Of a stretch of 64,000 nucleotides of DNA, positions 35,432 through 43,578 are shown piece after piece. Both the position numbers and the translations under genes were made by a program. This stretch comes from Mesorhizobium sp. WSM4311 (GTDB lineage Bacteria; Pseudomonadota; Alphaproteobacteria; Rhizobiales; Rhizobiaceae), in contig NZ_NSFV01000004.1 of assembly GCF_002295115.1 (NCBI RefSeq), positions 558,001 through 622,000 of the forward strand, in the 5' to 3' direction. Numbering within the stretch: the first letter of the stretch is position 1; every line of letters starts with the position of its first letter. Under the pieces are notes generated by a model that did not search any database, was not told the DNA's origin, and worked only from the letters and a program-made list of their open reading frames with translations.

Positions 35432-36391
35432 ATGAAAAAATTCATCCCAATCATTCTCGGCTTGATGCTGGCGGCGACGCTGTTGGCGGCTGAAGCAGCG
35501 ACACTCGTGCCGCCGGGAAACCGCAATGCCGAGCAGCCCGACATTCCCGGCGCCTCGAGCCGGCGCACGCAGGCGACCAACACCACCTTCCAGGCGAAAT
35601 ACCGCAAGGTCTATGCCTTGCTGCAGAACGACCCCGATCTGCGCGGCAAGATCAAGAAGGCTGCCGCCGCTTATGGCATCGATCCGATGCATATCGTCGG
35701 CGCCATCGTCGGCGAACACACCTACAATGTTGACGCCTACGACCGGCTGCAGACCTATTACGTCAAGGCGATCTCCTATCTCTCCAGCAAGCTGTCCTTC
35801 GCCTATGACGGCGAGGACATCACCGATTTCGTGCAGCGGCCGGAATTCAAGAAATGCGCAGGGATGTCGGACAGCTACGACCTCTGGGAATGCCGCGAGC
35901 AGGTGTGGAACCATGCGTTTCGCGGCAAGAACGTCGGCGGCGAGGACTTTCCCGACGACCGATTCGGCGCCACCTTCTTCCAGCCCTATTATGCCGGCCA
36001 GACTTTTGGGCTCGGCCAGCTCAACCCGCTGACCGCGCTGCAGATGAGCGATCTCGTGCACAAGGTGTCGGGCCTGCCGAAGCTCGATGTCGGCGATCCC
36101 AATTCGGTCTACAAGACCATCATGGATCCGGACCTGACGCTGCCTTATGTCGCCGCGACGATCAGGAAATCGATCGATGCCTATAAGAGCATTGCCGGCT
36201 TCGACATTTCGGGCAATCCGGGTCTGACCGCGACACTCTACAATGTCGGCAATCCAGAGCAGCGCGCCGAAGCGCTGAAAGCGGAAAACGGCAGGCGTCG
36301 CGCCGCAGGCGAGCCGGAAAAACTGCCTGAGGAGAATTATTACGGCTGGCTGGTCAACGACAAGCTGCCGGAACTGAAGGCGCTGTTCTAG
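35432..36391 (+). CDS. DUF1402 family secreted protein
   Basis: The 319-residue protein starts with a signal peptide (MKKFIPIILGLMLAATLLAAEAA, cleavage near residue 23). The mature part contains VGAIVGEHTYNVD and AGQTFGLGQLNPLTALQM, which recall the E...GLGQ pattern of lytic-transglycosylase-like folds, but no proven activity is known for DUF1402. It is probably periplasmic. The start was moved to the ATG directly before the signal peptide; the frame extends ten Arg-rich codons upstream. It converges with the reductase gene, 6 bp apart. Confidence 0.8.
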   Translation: MKKFIPIILGLMLAATLLAAEAATLVPPGNRNAEQPDIPGASSRRTQATNTTFQAKYRKVYALLQNDPDLRGKIKKAAAAYGIDPMHIVGAIVGEHTYNVDAYDRLQTYYVKAISYLSSKLSFAYDGEDITDFVQRPEFKKCAGMSDSYDLWECREQVWNHAFRGKNVGGEDFPDDRFGATFFQPYYAGQTFGLGQLNPLTALQMSDLVHKVSGLPKLDVGDPNSVYKTIMDPDLTLPYVAATIRKSIDAYKSIAGFDISGNPGLTATLYNVGNPEQRAEALKAENGRRRAAGEPEKLPEENYYGWLVNDKLPELKALF

Positions 36392-36397
36392 ATCGTT

Positions 36398-37636
36398 TCA
36401 CGCCGCCAGCAGCGACTTCAGCTTGACGGCCTGTGATCCCAGTGCTTCCGGTGCCGGGCTGGCGCGCTTGCCGATCAGCATTTCGGCCAGCCGGATGTCG
36501 CGGGCGACCGCATTGCCTGGGCCGATGCCGCTGGCCGCCACGAGCCTGCCGTCGTCATCCAGATGGAACAGGATGAAGGCGCCTTCACCGAGATCGCGTC
36601 GCACTGTGCCGCTGCCTTCGTCCGAAAGCCCTGCGATCTGCAAGGTGAGACCATACTGATCCGACCAGAACCACGGCACAGCCGCATGCGCCTCGCCGGC
36701 GCCGAGCATATTCCTTGCCGCCAGCGCACCTTGCTCCTGCGCATTGCGCCAGGCTTCGAGCCGCACACGGCGGCCGCCGTAGACTGCAAGCGGGAACGAA
36801 CAGCAGTCGCCGGCAGCGAAGATGTCGGGATCACTGCTGCGCAGCTCGGCATCGACCGCAATGCCGTTGTCGATGGTCAGGCCGGCTTCGGCTGCGAGCC
36901 CGGTCACCGGCACCGCGCCGATGCCGATAATGACGAGGTCGGCTGATATTTCGCGCCCGCCGGCGAGCGTCACGCGCACCTCCTTGCCGTCGTCGGCGAT
37001 GGAGGCGATGCCATCGCCGCACAGTATGTCGACGCCTTCGGCGATGTGCGCCTGATGGATGATTTCGGCGATCTCGGCCGGCACGCCGCGCATCAGGATG
37101 CGCGGCTGCGCCTCGATGATGGTGACCGCAGCGCCGAGCTTGCGGGCCGCCGCGGCGAGTTCGAGGCCAATGAAGCCGCCGCCGACAATGGTGATACGGT
37201 TGCCGGCGCTGAGATGGGCGCGAATGGCCAGCGCATCGGCGAAGGTTCTGAGATACACGCAGCGCGCGCCAAGGCCCGGCATCGGCAGTTTGCGCGGGGC
37301 CGAGCCGGTGGCCAGCAGGAGCTTGTCGTATGGCAGTACCGAACCGTTGGACAGGCGCACCCTATGCGCCGCACGATCGATCGCCACGGCCTGGACGGAA
37401 TGGGTATGCCGGATCGACTTCTCGGCCAGCACCGCGTCGCTGGCGATCGCCTTGATTTCGGGCGCATCGCTGGCCATCGCCTCCTTGGACAGAGGCGGGC
37501 GCTCGTAGGGCAGATGCGGTTCGTCGCCGACCAGCGTCACCGGCCCCTCATAACCGAGATCGCGCAGCGTGAGCGCTGCCCGCCCGCCGCATTCGCCGGC
37601 GCCGATGATGACCATTCCCCGCGCCATCCCCATCAT
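36398..37636 (-). CDS. mocF: FAD-dependent ferredoxin reductase, MocF-like
   Basis: The 412-residue pyridine nucleotide-disulfide oxidoreductase has the FAD loop VIIGAGECGGRAA near residue 10, the NAD loop TIVGGGFIGLELAAAARKLG near 150 and DIFAAGDCCSFP near 275. This set is typical of the reductases that feed Rieske ferredoxins in oxygenase systems (rubredoxin/putidaredoxin reductase type). It is coupled to the Rieske gene by a 4-bp overlap (ATGA), which sets the start. With the oxygenase and ferredoxin it would pass electrons from NAD(P)H. The moc name rests on gene order and family. Confidence 0.8.
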   Translation of the reverse strand: MMGMARGMVIIGAGECGGRAALTLRDLGYEGPVTLVGDEPHLPYERPPLSKEAMASDAPEIKAIASDAVLAEKSIRHTHSVQAVAIDRAAHRVRLSNGSVLPYDKLLLATGSAPRKLPMPGLGARCVYLRTFADALAIRAHLSAGNRITIVGGGFIGLELAAAARKLGAAVTIIEAQPRILMRGVPAEIAEIIHQAHIAEGVDILCGDGIASIADDGKEVRVTLAGGREISADLVIIGIGAVPVTGLAAEAGLTIDNGIAVDAELRSSDPDIFAAGDCCSFPLAVYGGRRVRLEAWRNAQEQGALAARNMLGAGEAHAAVPWFWSDQYGLTLQIAGLSDEGSGTVRRDLGEGAFILFHLDDDGRLVAASGIGPGNAVARDIRLAEMLIGKRASPAPEALGSQAVKLKSLLAA

Positions 37637-37947
37637 CCGACCTGAACGAGGACTTTGCCGGCGTCGACCTTGACCGGATAGGTTTTTAGGTTGACGCAGA
37701 CCGGGGCGCCCCTGGCCGCGCCGGTCTTGTAGTTGAAGCGGCCATTGTGCTTGGGGCATTCGATGATGTCGTCCATCACCAGACCGTCGGCGAGGTGTAC
37801 CTTCTCATGCGTGCAAAGCCCGTCCGTGGCGAAATATTCGTCGTCTGGGCTGCGATAGATGGCGAAGGTGCGCCCGCCATGATCGAAGCGCATCACATCC
37901 TCTTCATCGATGTCGTCGGCAGCACAGGCCTCGACCCAGTCGCTCAT
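37633..37947 (-). CDS. mocE: Rieske [2Fe-2S] ferredoxin, MocE-like
   Basis: The 104-residue Rieske protein has the cluster ligands Cys45-x-His47 (LCTHEKV) and Cys64-x2-His67 (ECPKHNG), 16 residues apart, as in soluble Rieske ferredoxins of oxygenases. It carries single electrons from the reductase to the oxygenase. It lies 33 bp downstream of the desaturase-like gene and overlaps the reductase gene, forming a three-gene electron-transfer operon. Confidence 0.88.
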   Translation of the reverse strand: MSDWVEACAADDIDEEDVMRFDHGGRTFAIYRSPDDEYFATDGLCTHEKVHLADGLVMDDIIECPKHNGRFNYKTGAARGAPVCVNLKTYPVKVDAGKVLVQVG

Positions 37948-37980
37948 TCGGTCCTCCCCGTAAAAATGGATTCGCCGCGA

Positions 37981-39072
37981 TCATTCCGCAGCGGCGGCGA
38001 CGGCGTCGCCGTGGAATTCCTCGCGGTACGGCCGGGCGGTCGGCGGCAGTTCGCGCTTGAGGAAATAGTCCTCGTTGCGCAACTGGCGCAGGAAGGCCGG
38101 GATCATCTCGCGGTAGCCGGCCAGGATCGACGGTGTCGGCGCCGGCAGATCGTGCTTGATCAGTTCGTGCAGCTTCGGCAGCGCATGGTAGGGCACCATC
38201 GGGAACATGTGATGCTCGACATGATAGTTCATGTTCCAGTAGATGAAGCGGCTGATCGGGTTCATGTAGACGGTACGGCTGTTCAGCCGGTGATCGATGA
38301 CATTGTCGGCCAGGCCGCCATGCTGCAGCAGACCGACCATGACGTGATGCCAGGCGCCATAGAGCCTGGGCAGGCCGACCAGCATCAAAGGCAGGAACGA
38401 GCCGGAATAGACCGCCAAGCCGATGGTTGCGGCATAGATCGCCGTCCAGATGCGGGCGATGCGGATCGCCTTGCCCTGTTCCTGCTCGGGAATGAAGGTC
38501 TTTTCGGCGGCGCTGATGTTGCCGGCGGCGTTGCGCAGCATGTCCGACATCGCATGCCAGGCGTCGAGGACACCGACAAAGCCGAGGAGCGCGCGCACCA
38601 GGTCCGGCGGCCGCATGACCGAGATTTCGGGGTCGCGGCCGACGATGATGGTGTCGGTGTGGTGGCGCGTGTGGCTCCAGCGCCAGGTCACCGGATTGCG
38701 CATGATCATGAAGCAGGCGATCTGATAGATCGCATCATTCATCCACTGCGTCCGGAACGCCGTGCCGTGCCCGCATTCGTGCCAGCGGGAATCCGTCGAT
38801 GAACCGTAGAGGACGCCATAGACGAAGAAGAACGGTACGCACCACCAACTGCCCCAGAACCAGGCGCCGCCGGCGCCGCTGGCGATGAGCGCGGCGAGCC
38901 AGATCGCGGTGTCGCGGATCGCCGGCCCGTCGGAGCGCTGCATCAGCTCCTTCATCTGCTTGCGGGGCACGTCGGTGTGATACCACTCGGCCGCCGACAG
39001 GCCGTTTTCCACGGCGAGTTTGGCGTCGCGGCCGATCAGGCTGTAGTCCCGCCGGGACGGCGCAGTGGTCAT
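37981..39072 (-). CDS. mocD: membrane fatty-acid-desaturase-family oxygenase, MocD-like
   Basis: The 363-residue integral membrane di-iron protein has the histidine boxes HECGH (98-102), HTRHH (134-138) and HVEHH (284-288), with hydrophobic helices between. This family includes desaturases and hydroxylases; MocD of the rhizopine pathway is one member. With a Rieske ferredoxin and its reductase downstream, it would be the oxygenase of a three-part system that may demethylate an O-methyl inosamine. The start after GAGGAGG is clear; the longer frame runs into the regulatory region. A lipid desaturase role is the main alternative. Confidence 0.82.
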   Translation of the reverse strand: MTTAPSRRDYSLIGRDAKLAVENGLSAAEWYHTDVPRKQMKELMQRSDGPAIRDTAIWLAALIASGAGGAWFWGSWWCVPFFFVYGVLYGSSTDSRWHECGHGTAFRTQWMNDAIYQIACFMIMRNPVTWRWSHTRHHTDTIIVGRDPEISVMRPPDLVRALLGFVGVLDAWHAMSDMLRNAAGNISAAEKTFIPEQEQGKAIRIARIWTAIYAATIGLAVYSGSFLPLMLVGLPRLYGAWHHVMVGLLQHGGLADNVIDHRLNSRTVYMNPISRFIYWNMNYHVEHHMFPMVPYHALPKLHELIKHDLPAPTPSILAGYREMIPAFLRQLRNEDYFLKRELPPTARPYREEFHGDAVAAAAE

Positions 39073-39153
39073 GATTGCCTCCTCGGCAAGGCACTCGTCC
39101 AAGCGAATGCCGGTTGCCCATATGCCTTCCAGCCTGAAAATACCGTTTGCTCG

Positions 39154-39198
39154 TGATAGACTCAATCTCACAAAGATAGTTTCTATCATTTCCTATCA
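39154..39198. promoter_or_regulatory. cluster of TGATAG/CTATCA half-sites, probable LacI-family operator
   Basis: Four copies of one 5-6-base word lie within 45 bp: TGATAG at 39154, GATAG at 39175, CTATCA at 39183 and CTATCA at 39193. The middle pair forms a palindrome (GATAG-TTT-CTATC). The cluster sits between the divergent mocD-like operon and the LacI-type regulator gene, as expected for autoregulation plus control of the operon. Another copy (TGATAG) occurs at 40300, upstream of the importer genes. Confidence 0.55.
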
Positions 39199-39238
39199 GA
39201 ATGATGTATCAATGCTCGGCAGTCGAACGAGGACGATC

Positions 39239-40270
39239 ATGGCGAAACGGCCGACTATATCGGATCTGGCGCGCATCTCCGGCGTCAGCGTCGCCACGGT
39301 GGACCGCGTACTCAACAATCGCCTGCCGGTGCGCGAGGAGACCGCGCGGCGCGTCTATGAGACCGCGACCGAGATCGGCTACCATGCGGCCGGCCTGATC
39401 AAACAGCGGATGCGCCATGAACTGCCGGAGTACCGGCTCGGCTTCCTGCTTTTGCGAGGCAACGATGTCTTCTACGGCGATTTCGCAGCGGAGCTCGAAC
39501 TGGCGGTGTCGCAGTCGCAGAGGTTCCGCGGCGCCGCAACCATCGACTTCGCCAGTTCCCTGGTCCCCGACGAGATCGCCGCCCAGATGCGCAAGCTGGC
39601 GGCGAAATCGAGGGCCATCGCCGTTGTCGGCCCGGACCACCCGACCCTGACGGCGGCCGTCGAGGCGTTGAAGGCGCGGGGACAACCGGTCTTCTCGCTG
39701 CTGTCCGACTTTGCCGCCGGTATCCGCGAGGGCTATGTCGGCCTCGACAACCGCAAGGTCGGTCGTACCGCGGCCTGGATGATCGCCAAAGCAGCGCGGC
39801 AGCCCGGCAAAGTCGCCCTCTTCGTCGGCAGCCATCGCTTCCATGGCCACGAATTGCGCGAGATCGGCTTCCGCTCTTTCTTTCGCGAGCATGCACCCGA
39901 CTTCAGCGTGCTGGAAACGCTGGTCAACCTGGAAGCGAACCAGGTAACCCATGATGCGATGATCGATCTTCTGGCGCGCTATCCGGATCTTGCCGGCTGC
40001 TACGTCGCGGGCGGCGGCATGGAAGGCGCGGTCTCGGCGCTGCGGGCAGCAAGGCCCGTAAATATGCCGGTGGTGGTCTGCAACGAGATCAACGCCGAGT
40101 CGCGCGCGGCACTCGCCGACAACATCCTCACCATGGTGATCTCGACGCCGCTGGCCGCTCTGTGCCGCGAGTTGGTCGATCGGATGGTGCATGCCATCGA
40201 AACCGGCGCGGCCAACGCGCCTGGCCAGACCTTCCTGCCCTTCGACATCTATCTGCCGGAAAATATCTGA
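39239..40270 (+). CDS. LacI-family transcriptional regulator
   Basis: The 343-residue repressor-type protein starts with a LacI helix-turn-helix (PTISDLARISGVSVATVDRVLN, residues 4-25) and hinge, then a periplasmic-binding-protein-like sensor domain. GAGG lies 7 bases before the ATG. It is divergent from the mocDEF-like operon and directly upstream of the sugar ABC importer, so a cyclitol or rhizopine-type ligand is a reasonable guess. In known moc clusters, by contrast, MocR is a GntR-type protein, so the regulator differs. Confidence 0.88.
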   Translation: MAKRPTISDLARISGVSVATVDRVLNNRLPVREETARRVYETATEIGYHAAGLIKQRMRHELPEYRLGFLLLRGNDVFYGDFAAELELAVSQSQRFRGAATIDFASSLVPDEIAAQMRKLAAKSRAIAVVGPDHPTLTAAVEALKARGQPVFSLLSDFAAGIREGYVGLDNRKVGRTAAWMIAKAARQPGKVALFVGSHRFHGHELREIGFRSFFREHAPDFSVLETLVNLEANQVTHDAMIDLLARYPDLAGCYVAGGGMEGAVSALRAARPVNMPVVVCNEINAESRAALADNILTMVISTPLAALCRELVDRMVHAIETGAANAPGQTFLPFDIYLPENI

Positions 40271-40354
40271 GCTTTCCCGGGCGGGAGCAACCGCCAGAAT
40301 GATAGAATCCATCAGAGCGATCCGAAAATCCGGCGGCAGGCCGCGGAATCGCCC

Positions 40355-40386
40355 TTGACGTTCCGCTGGAATGGAATAAATATTTC
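40355..40386 (+). promoter_or_regulatory. importer promoter overlapped by an IolR-type operator
   Basis: A -35 box TTGACG (40355-40360) and -10 box TAAATA (40377-40382) are 16 bases apart. The segment GGAATAAATATTTC at 40373-40386 matches the published Sinorhizobium IolR target GGAA-N6-TTCC at 7 of 8 defined bases and covers the -10 box, so bound IolR would block the promoter. Transcription would start about 180 bp before the binding-protein gene. Confidence 0.5.
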
Positions 40387-40565
40387 ACCCACTGTACATT
40401 TTGGTTCTTTCGTTCCGGAACGTCTGTTTCAGACAGAGGGTTGGGTTCCAGCCCAAGCAGGGAATGCCCACGGAGCGAAGCGATATCAGGGAGAGATTCC
40501 CCGGGGAGATCGGGGATTCCGGATAAATCGGTGCAACCGGACACCAAAAGTGGAGGAGAGATACA

Positions 40566-41507
40566 ATGAAGAAACTGCTTTTGGGCGTCGCTTTCGCGGC
40601 GCTGATGAGTTCATCGGCTTTTGCCGCCAAGATCGGCGTATCGATGGCCAAGTTCGACGACAACTTCCTCACCGTGCTGCGCAACGGGATGATCGCCCAG
40701 GCCAAGGGCATGAGCGGCGTCGAGTTGCAGGTCGAAGACGCACAGAACGACGTTGCCAAGCAGCTCGACCAGATCAAGAACTTCGCCGCATCGGGCGTCG
40801 ACGCGATCATCGTCAACCCGGTCGACACCTCGGCCACACAGGCGATGTCGGATGCTGCCGCCGCCGCCAAGATTCCGCTGGTCTATGTCAACCGCGAGCC
40901 GGTCAATGTGAACTCGCTGCCCGACAACCAGGCCTTCGTCGCCTCGAACGAAGCCGATTCCGGCACGCTCGAGACCAAGGAAGTCTGCCGTCTGTTCAAG
41001 GAAGCCGGCAAGAAGGAAGCCAATGTCTATGTGATCATGGGCGAGCTTTCCAACCAGGCTGCCGTGCAGCGCACCAAGGACATTGAAGAGGTGATCGCGA
41101 CGCCGGACTGCAGCTTCATCAAGATCATCGACAAGCAGACCTCGAACTGGGATCGCGACCAAGCGCAGAACCTGATGACCAACTGGCTGTCGACCGGCAA
41201 GAAGTTCGACGGCGTCATCGCCAACAATGACGAAAGCGCCATCGGCGCCATCCAGGCGATGAAGGCCGCCAACATCGACATGAAGGCGGTTGTCGTCGGC
41301 GGCGTCGACGCCACGCAGGATGCCCTTGCCGCCATGCAGGCCGGCGACCTCGACGCAACCGTGTTCCAGGACGCGGCCGGCCAGGGCGCGGGCGCGCTGG
41401 ATGCGGCGCTGAAACTGTCCAAGGGCGAGAAGGTCGAGCACAAGGTCTATGTGCCGTTCCAGCTTGTGACCCCGGCGAACATCGACAAGTTCCTGAAGAA
41501 GAACTGA
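40566..41507 (+). CDS. sugar/rhizopine-type ABC importer, substrate-binding protein
   Basis: The 313-residue periplasmic protein has a signal peptide (MKKLLLGVAFAALMSSSAFAA) and the ribose-binding-protein fold: KIGVSMAKFDDNFLTVLRNG at the mature start and VDAIIVNPVDTSATQ and GVIANNDESAIGAIQAM in the two lobes. Homologues are named rhizopine- or inositol-binding proteins (MocB, IbpA). A GGAGGAG ribosome site precedes the ATG. It is the first gene of the importer operon, and a 28-base hairpin separates it from the permease gene. Confidence 0.88.
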   Translation: MKKLLLGVAFAALMSSSAFAAKIGVSMAKFDDNFLTVLRNGMIAQAKGMSGVELQVEDAQNDVAKQLDQIKNFAASGVDAIIVNPVDTSATQAMSDAAAAAKIPLVYVNREPVNVNSLPDNQAFVASNEADSGTLETKEVCRLFKEAGKKEANVYVIMGELSNQAAVQRTKDIEEVIATPDCSFIKIIDKQTSNWDRDQAQNLMTNWLSTGKKFDGVIANNDESAIGAIQAMKAANIDMKAVVVGGVDATQDALAAMQAGDLDATVFQDAAGQGAGALDAALKLSKGEKVEHKVYVPFQLVTPANIDKFLKKN

Positions 41508-41521
41508 GCCGCGGATATCGA

Positions 41522-41549
41522 GAGCGGCGCTGCACAGGCAGCGCCGCTC
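41522..41549 (+). other. intercistronic mRNA hairpin
   Basis: A perfect 12-bp stem, GAGCGGCGCTGC / GCAGCGCCGCTC, with a 4-base loop follows the binding-protein stop by 15 bp and is not followed by a T-run. Such structures protect the upstream message and can raise binding-protein levels relative to the membrane components. Confidence 0.6.
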
Positions 41550-41610
41550 CCCCTTCCCTCGGCGCCTGAAGGCGCTCGAGGCGCGACCGTGGCTGACGGA
41601 GGATAGAAGA

Positions 41611-42687
41611 TTGGCACAGACATCTCATGGCGTCGGAGGGCTCACCTACGATGCGAAGAAGCGCACATGGCCGGCCGAATTCAATGTCTTCCTGGCGCTC
41701 GTCATTCTCGTCGTCATCTTCGAACTGATCGGCCGCATCTTTCTCGGCGACAGTTTCCTGTTCAACACCCGCAGCGACGTCTCGGGGATCTTCAACGAGG
41801 CACGCCTGCAGATCATAATCCTGCAGGTGTCGATCGTCGGCATCATCGCCATCGGCGTGACGCAGGTGATCATTTGCGGCGGCATCGACCTGTCTTCCGG
41901 TTCGATCGTCGGCGCGACCGCGATGATCGCCATGAGTTTCGCCCAGGTGGCGACGGTCAACGGCAATCCCAACCCCAAGGCGATGTTTCTGGCGCAAGGC
42001 TGGACCGACCTGCCCGTCATCGTGCCGCTGCTGGTGGCGATCGGCTGCGGCCTGCTCGCAGGTCTGGTCAACGGTGCCTTGATCGCCTACACGCGCATCC
42101 CACCGTTCATCGCCACGCTCGGCATGATGGTGACCGCGCGCGGCATCGCCAAATGGTGGTCGAAGGGCCAGCCGATCTCGTTTCCCACCGACAGTTTCGC
42201 GGCGATCGGCAAGGGCCTGATGCCCGTCATCATCTTCCTGTCGCTGGCCGTGCTGTTCCAGCTCATCATGACCTACACGCGCTACGGCAAGCATTGTTAC
42301 GCAATTGGCTCCAATGAGGATGCCGCACGCATGTCCGGCATCAAGATCGCCAACCACAAGATCCTGGTCTATGTCATCGCCGGCATTCTCGCCTCGCTCG
42401 CCGCCGTGGTGCTCTGCTCCAAGAACCTAACCGCCCAGGCCGGCATGGGCGTGATGTACGAACTCGACGCCATCGCCATGGCGGTCATAGGCGGCGTCTC
42501 GCTGTCGGGCGGCCGCGGCTCGGTCATCGGTACGGTGATCGGCTCGCTGATCTTCGGCGTCATCATCTCCGGCTTCACCTTCCTGCGCCTCGACGCCTAC
42601 TACCAAGAGATGGTCAAGGGCGTGATCATCGTCGGTGCGGTCGTTCTCGACCAGTGGCGCCAACGCCTGCGGGCATTGAGGGCTTGA
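41611..42687 (+). CDS. ABC importer permease (ribose/inositol type)
   Basis: The 358-residue protein has about ten hydrophobic helices and the BPD_transp_2 signatures ICGGIDLSSGSIVGATAM and MAVIGGVSLSGGRGSVIGTVIG. It forms the membrane channel of the importer. The start is TTG, 8 bases after GGAGGA. It lies in the operon between binding protein and ATPase genes; only one permease gene is present, so it should homodimerise. Confidence 0.9.
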   Translation: MAQTSHGVGGLTYDAKKRTWPAEFNVFLALVILVVIFELIGRIFLGDSFLFNTRSDVSGIFNEARLQIIILQVSIVGIIAIGVTQVIICGGIDLSSGSIVGATAMIAMSFAQVATVNGNPNPKAMFLAQGWTDLPVIVPLLVAIGCGLLAGLVNGALIAYTRIPPFIATLGMMVTARGIAKWWSKGQPISFPTDSFAAIGKGLMPVIIFLSLAVLFQLIMTYTRYGKHCYAIGSNEDAARMSGIKIANHKILVYVIAGILASLAAVVLCSKNLTAQAGMGVMYELDAIAMAVIGGVSLSGGRGSVIGTVIGSLIFGVIISGFTFLRLDAYYQEMVKGVIIVGAVVLDQWRQRLRALRA

Positions 42688-42689
42688 CC

Positions 42690-43457
42690 ATGTCAGACAT
42701 CGTGTTGAAAACCGAAAACCTGACCAAGCGCTATGGCGGCGTGCATGCGCTGGAAGGCGCCAACTTCGAGCTGCGCAAGGGCGAGCATGTCGCCATCATG
42801 GGCGACAATGGCGCAGGCAAATCGACCTTCGTGCGCCAGATCACCGCTGTCGAGCAACGTACCAGCGGCCAGATCTGGTTCGACGGCAAGGAGGTGAATT
42901 TCACCGGCCCGATCGCGGCGCGCGAGGCCGGCATCGAGACGGTGTTCCAGAACCTGGCGCTGGCCGACGATCTCGACGTGCCGTCGAACCTTTTCCTCGG
43001 TCGCGAAAAGGTGCTGTTCAATCTCGGACCTTTCTCGATCCTCGACCGCAAATACATGCGCAAGGCGACCGAAGCGGCGCTGGTGCGCACCGCGGTGAAG
43101 ATCCCCAACCTTTCCAACACCATCCGCCACATGTCCGGCGGCCAGCGCCAGTGCGTGGCGATCGCCCGGACCGCGACCTTCGCCTCTAAGCTGATCATCA
43201 TGGACGAGCCGACCGCCGCACTCGGCGTGCAGGAGACGGCGCAGGTCGAAAACATCATCCGCACGCTGAAGGACAATGGCGAGCCGCTGATCCTGATCAG
43301 CCACAATATGCGCCAGGTGTTCGACCTGTGCGACCGCATCGTGGTGTTCCGGCGCGGCCGCATCGTCGCCAATCTGCGCAAGGAAAACACGGACGGCCAG
43401 GACATCGTGTCCTACATCACCGGCGCCAAGACCGGGGAGGCGGAACTCGCGGCCTAG
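42690..43457 (+). CDS. ABC importer ATP-binding protein
   Basis: The 255-residue single-domain ATPase has Walker A GDNGAGKST (near 40), ABC signature MSGGQRQ and Walker B LIIMDEPTAAL. Ribose-type ATPases often have two fused ATPase domains; here there is one, as in FrcA-type importers of rhizobia. The stop codon of the permease is 2 bp upstream. It powers uptake of the sugar or cyclitol. Confidence 0.9.
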   Translation: MSDIVLKTENLTKRYGGVHALEGANFELRKGEHVAIMGDNGAGKSTFVRQITAVEQRTSGQIWFDGKEVNFTGPIAAREAGIETVFQNLALADDLDVPSNLFLGREKVLFNLGPFSILDRKYMRKATEAALVRTAVKIPNLSNTIRHMSGGQRQCVAIARTATFASKLIIMDEPTAALGVQETAQVENIIRTLKDNGEPLILISHNMRQVFDLCDRIVVFRRGRIVANLRKENTDGQDIVSYITGAKTGEAELAA

Positions 43458-43513
43458 GCGGGAGGGGTCACCCGCTTCCGGGACGATCTGCCGCGCCAGG
43501 AAAATACCCCAGC

Positions 43514-43536
43514 CACCTTTCCCTGACGGGAAGGTG
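43514..43536. repeat. short hairpin/repeat fragment before iolG
   Basis: CACCTTTCCC and GGGAAGGTG form an inverted pair with one bulge around TGAC. The same word pattern (CCTTCT...GGGGAGAAGG) recurs in the iolD-iolE gap (54720-54755) and in the element at 3178-3281. It may be a fragment of the dispersed intergenic repeat family. Confidence 0.4.
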
Positions 43537-43578
43537 CGGACACAACTCTCTCGAACCCATCCCTCAGAGGAAATATCC

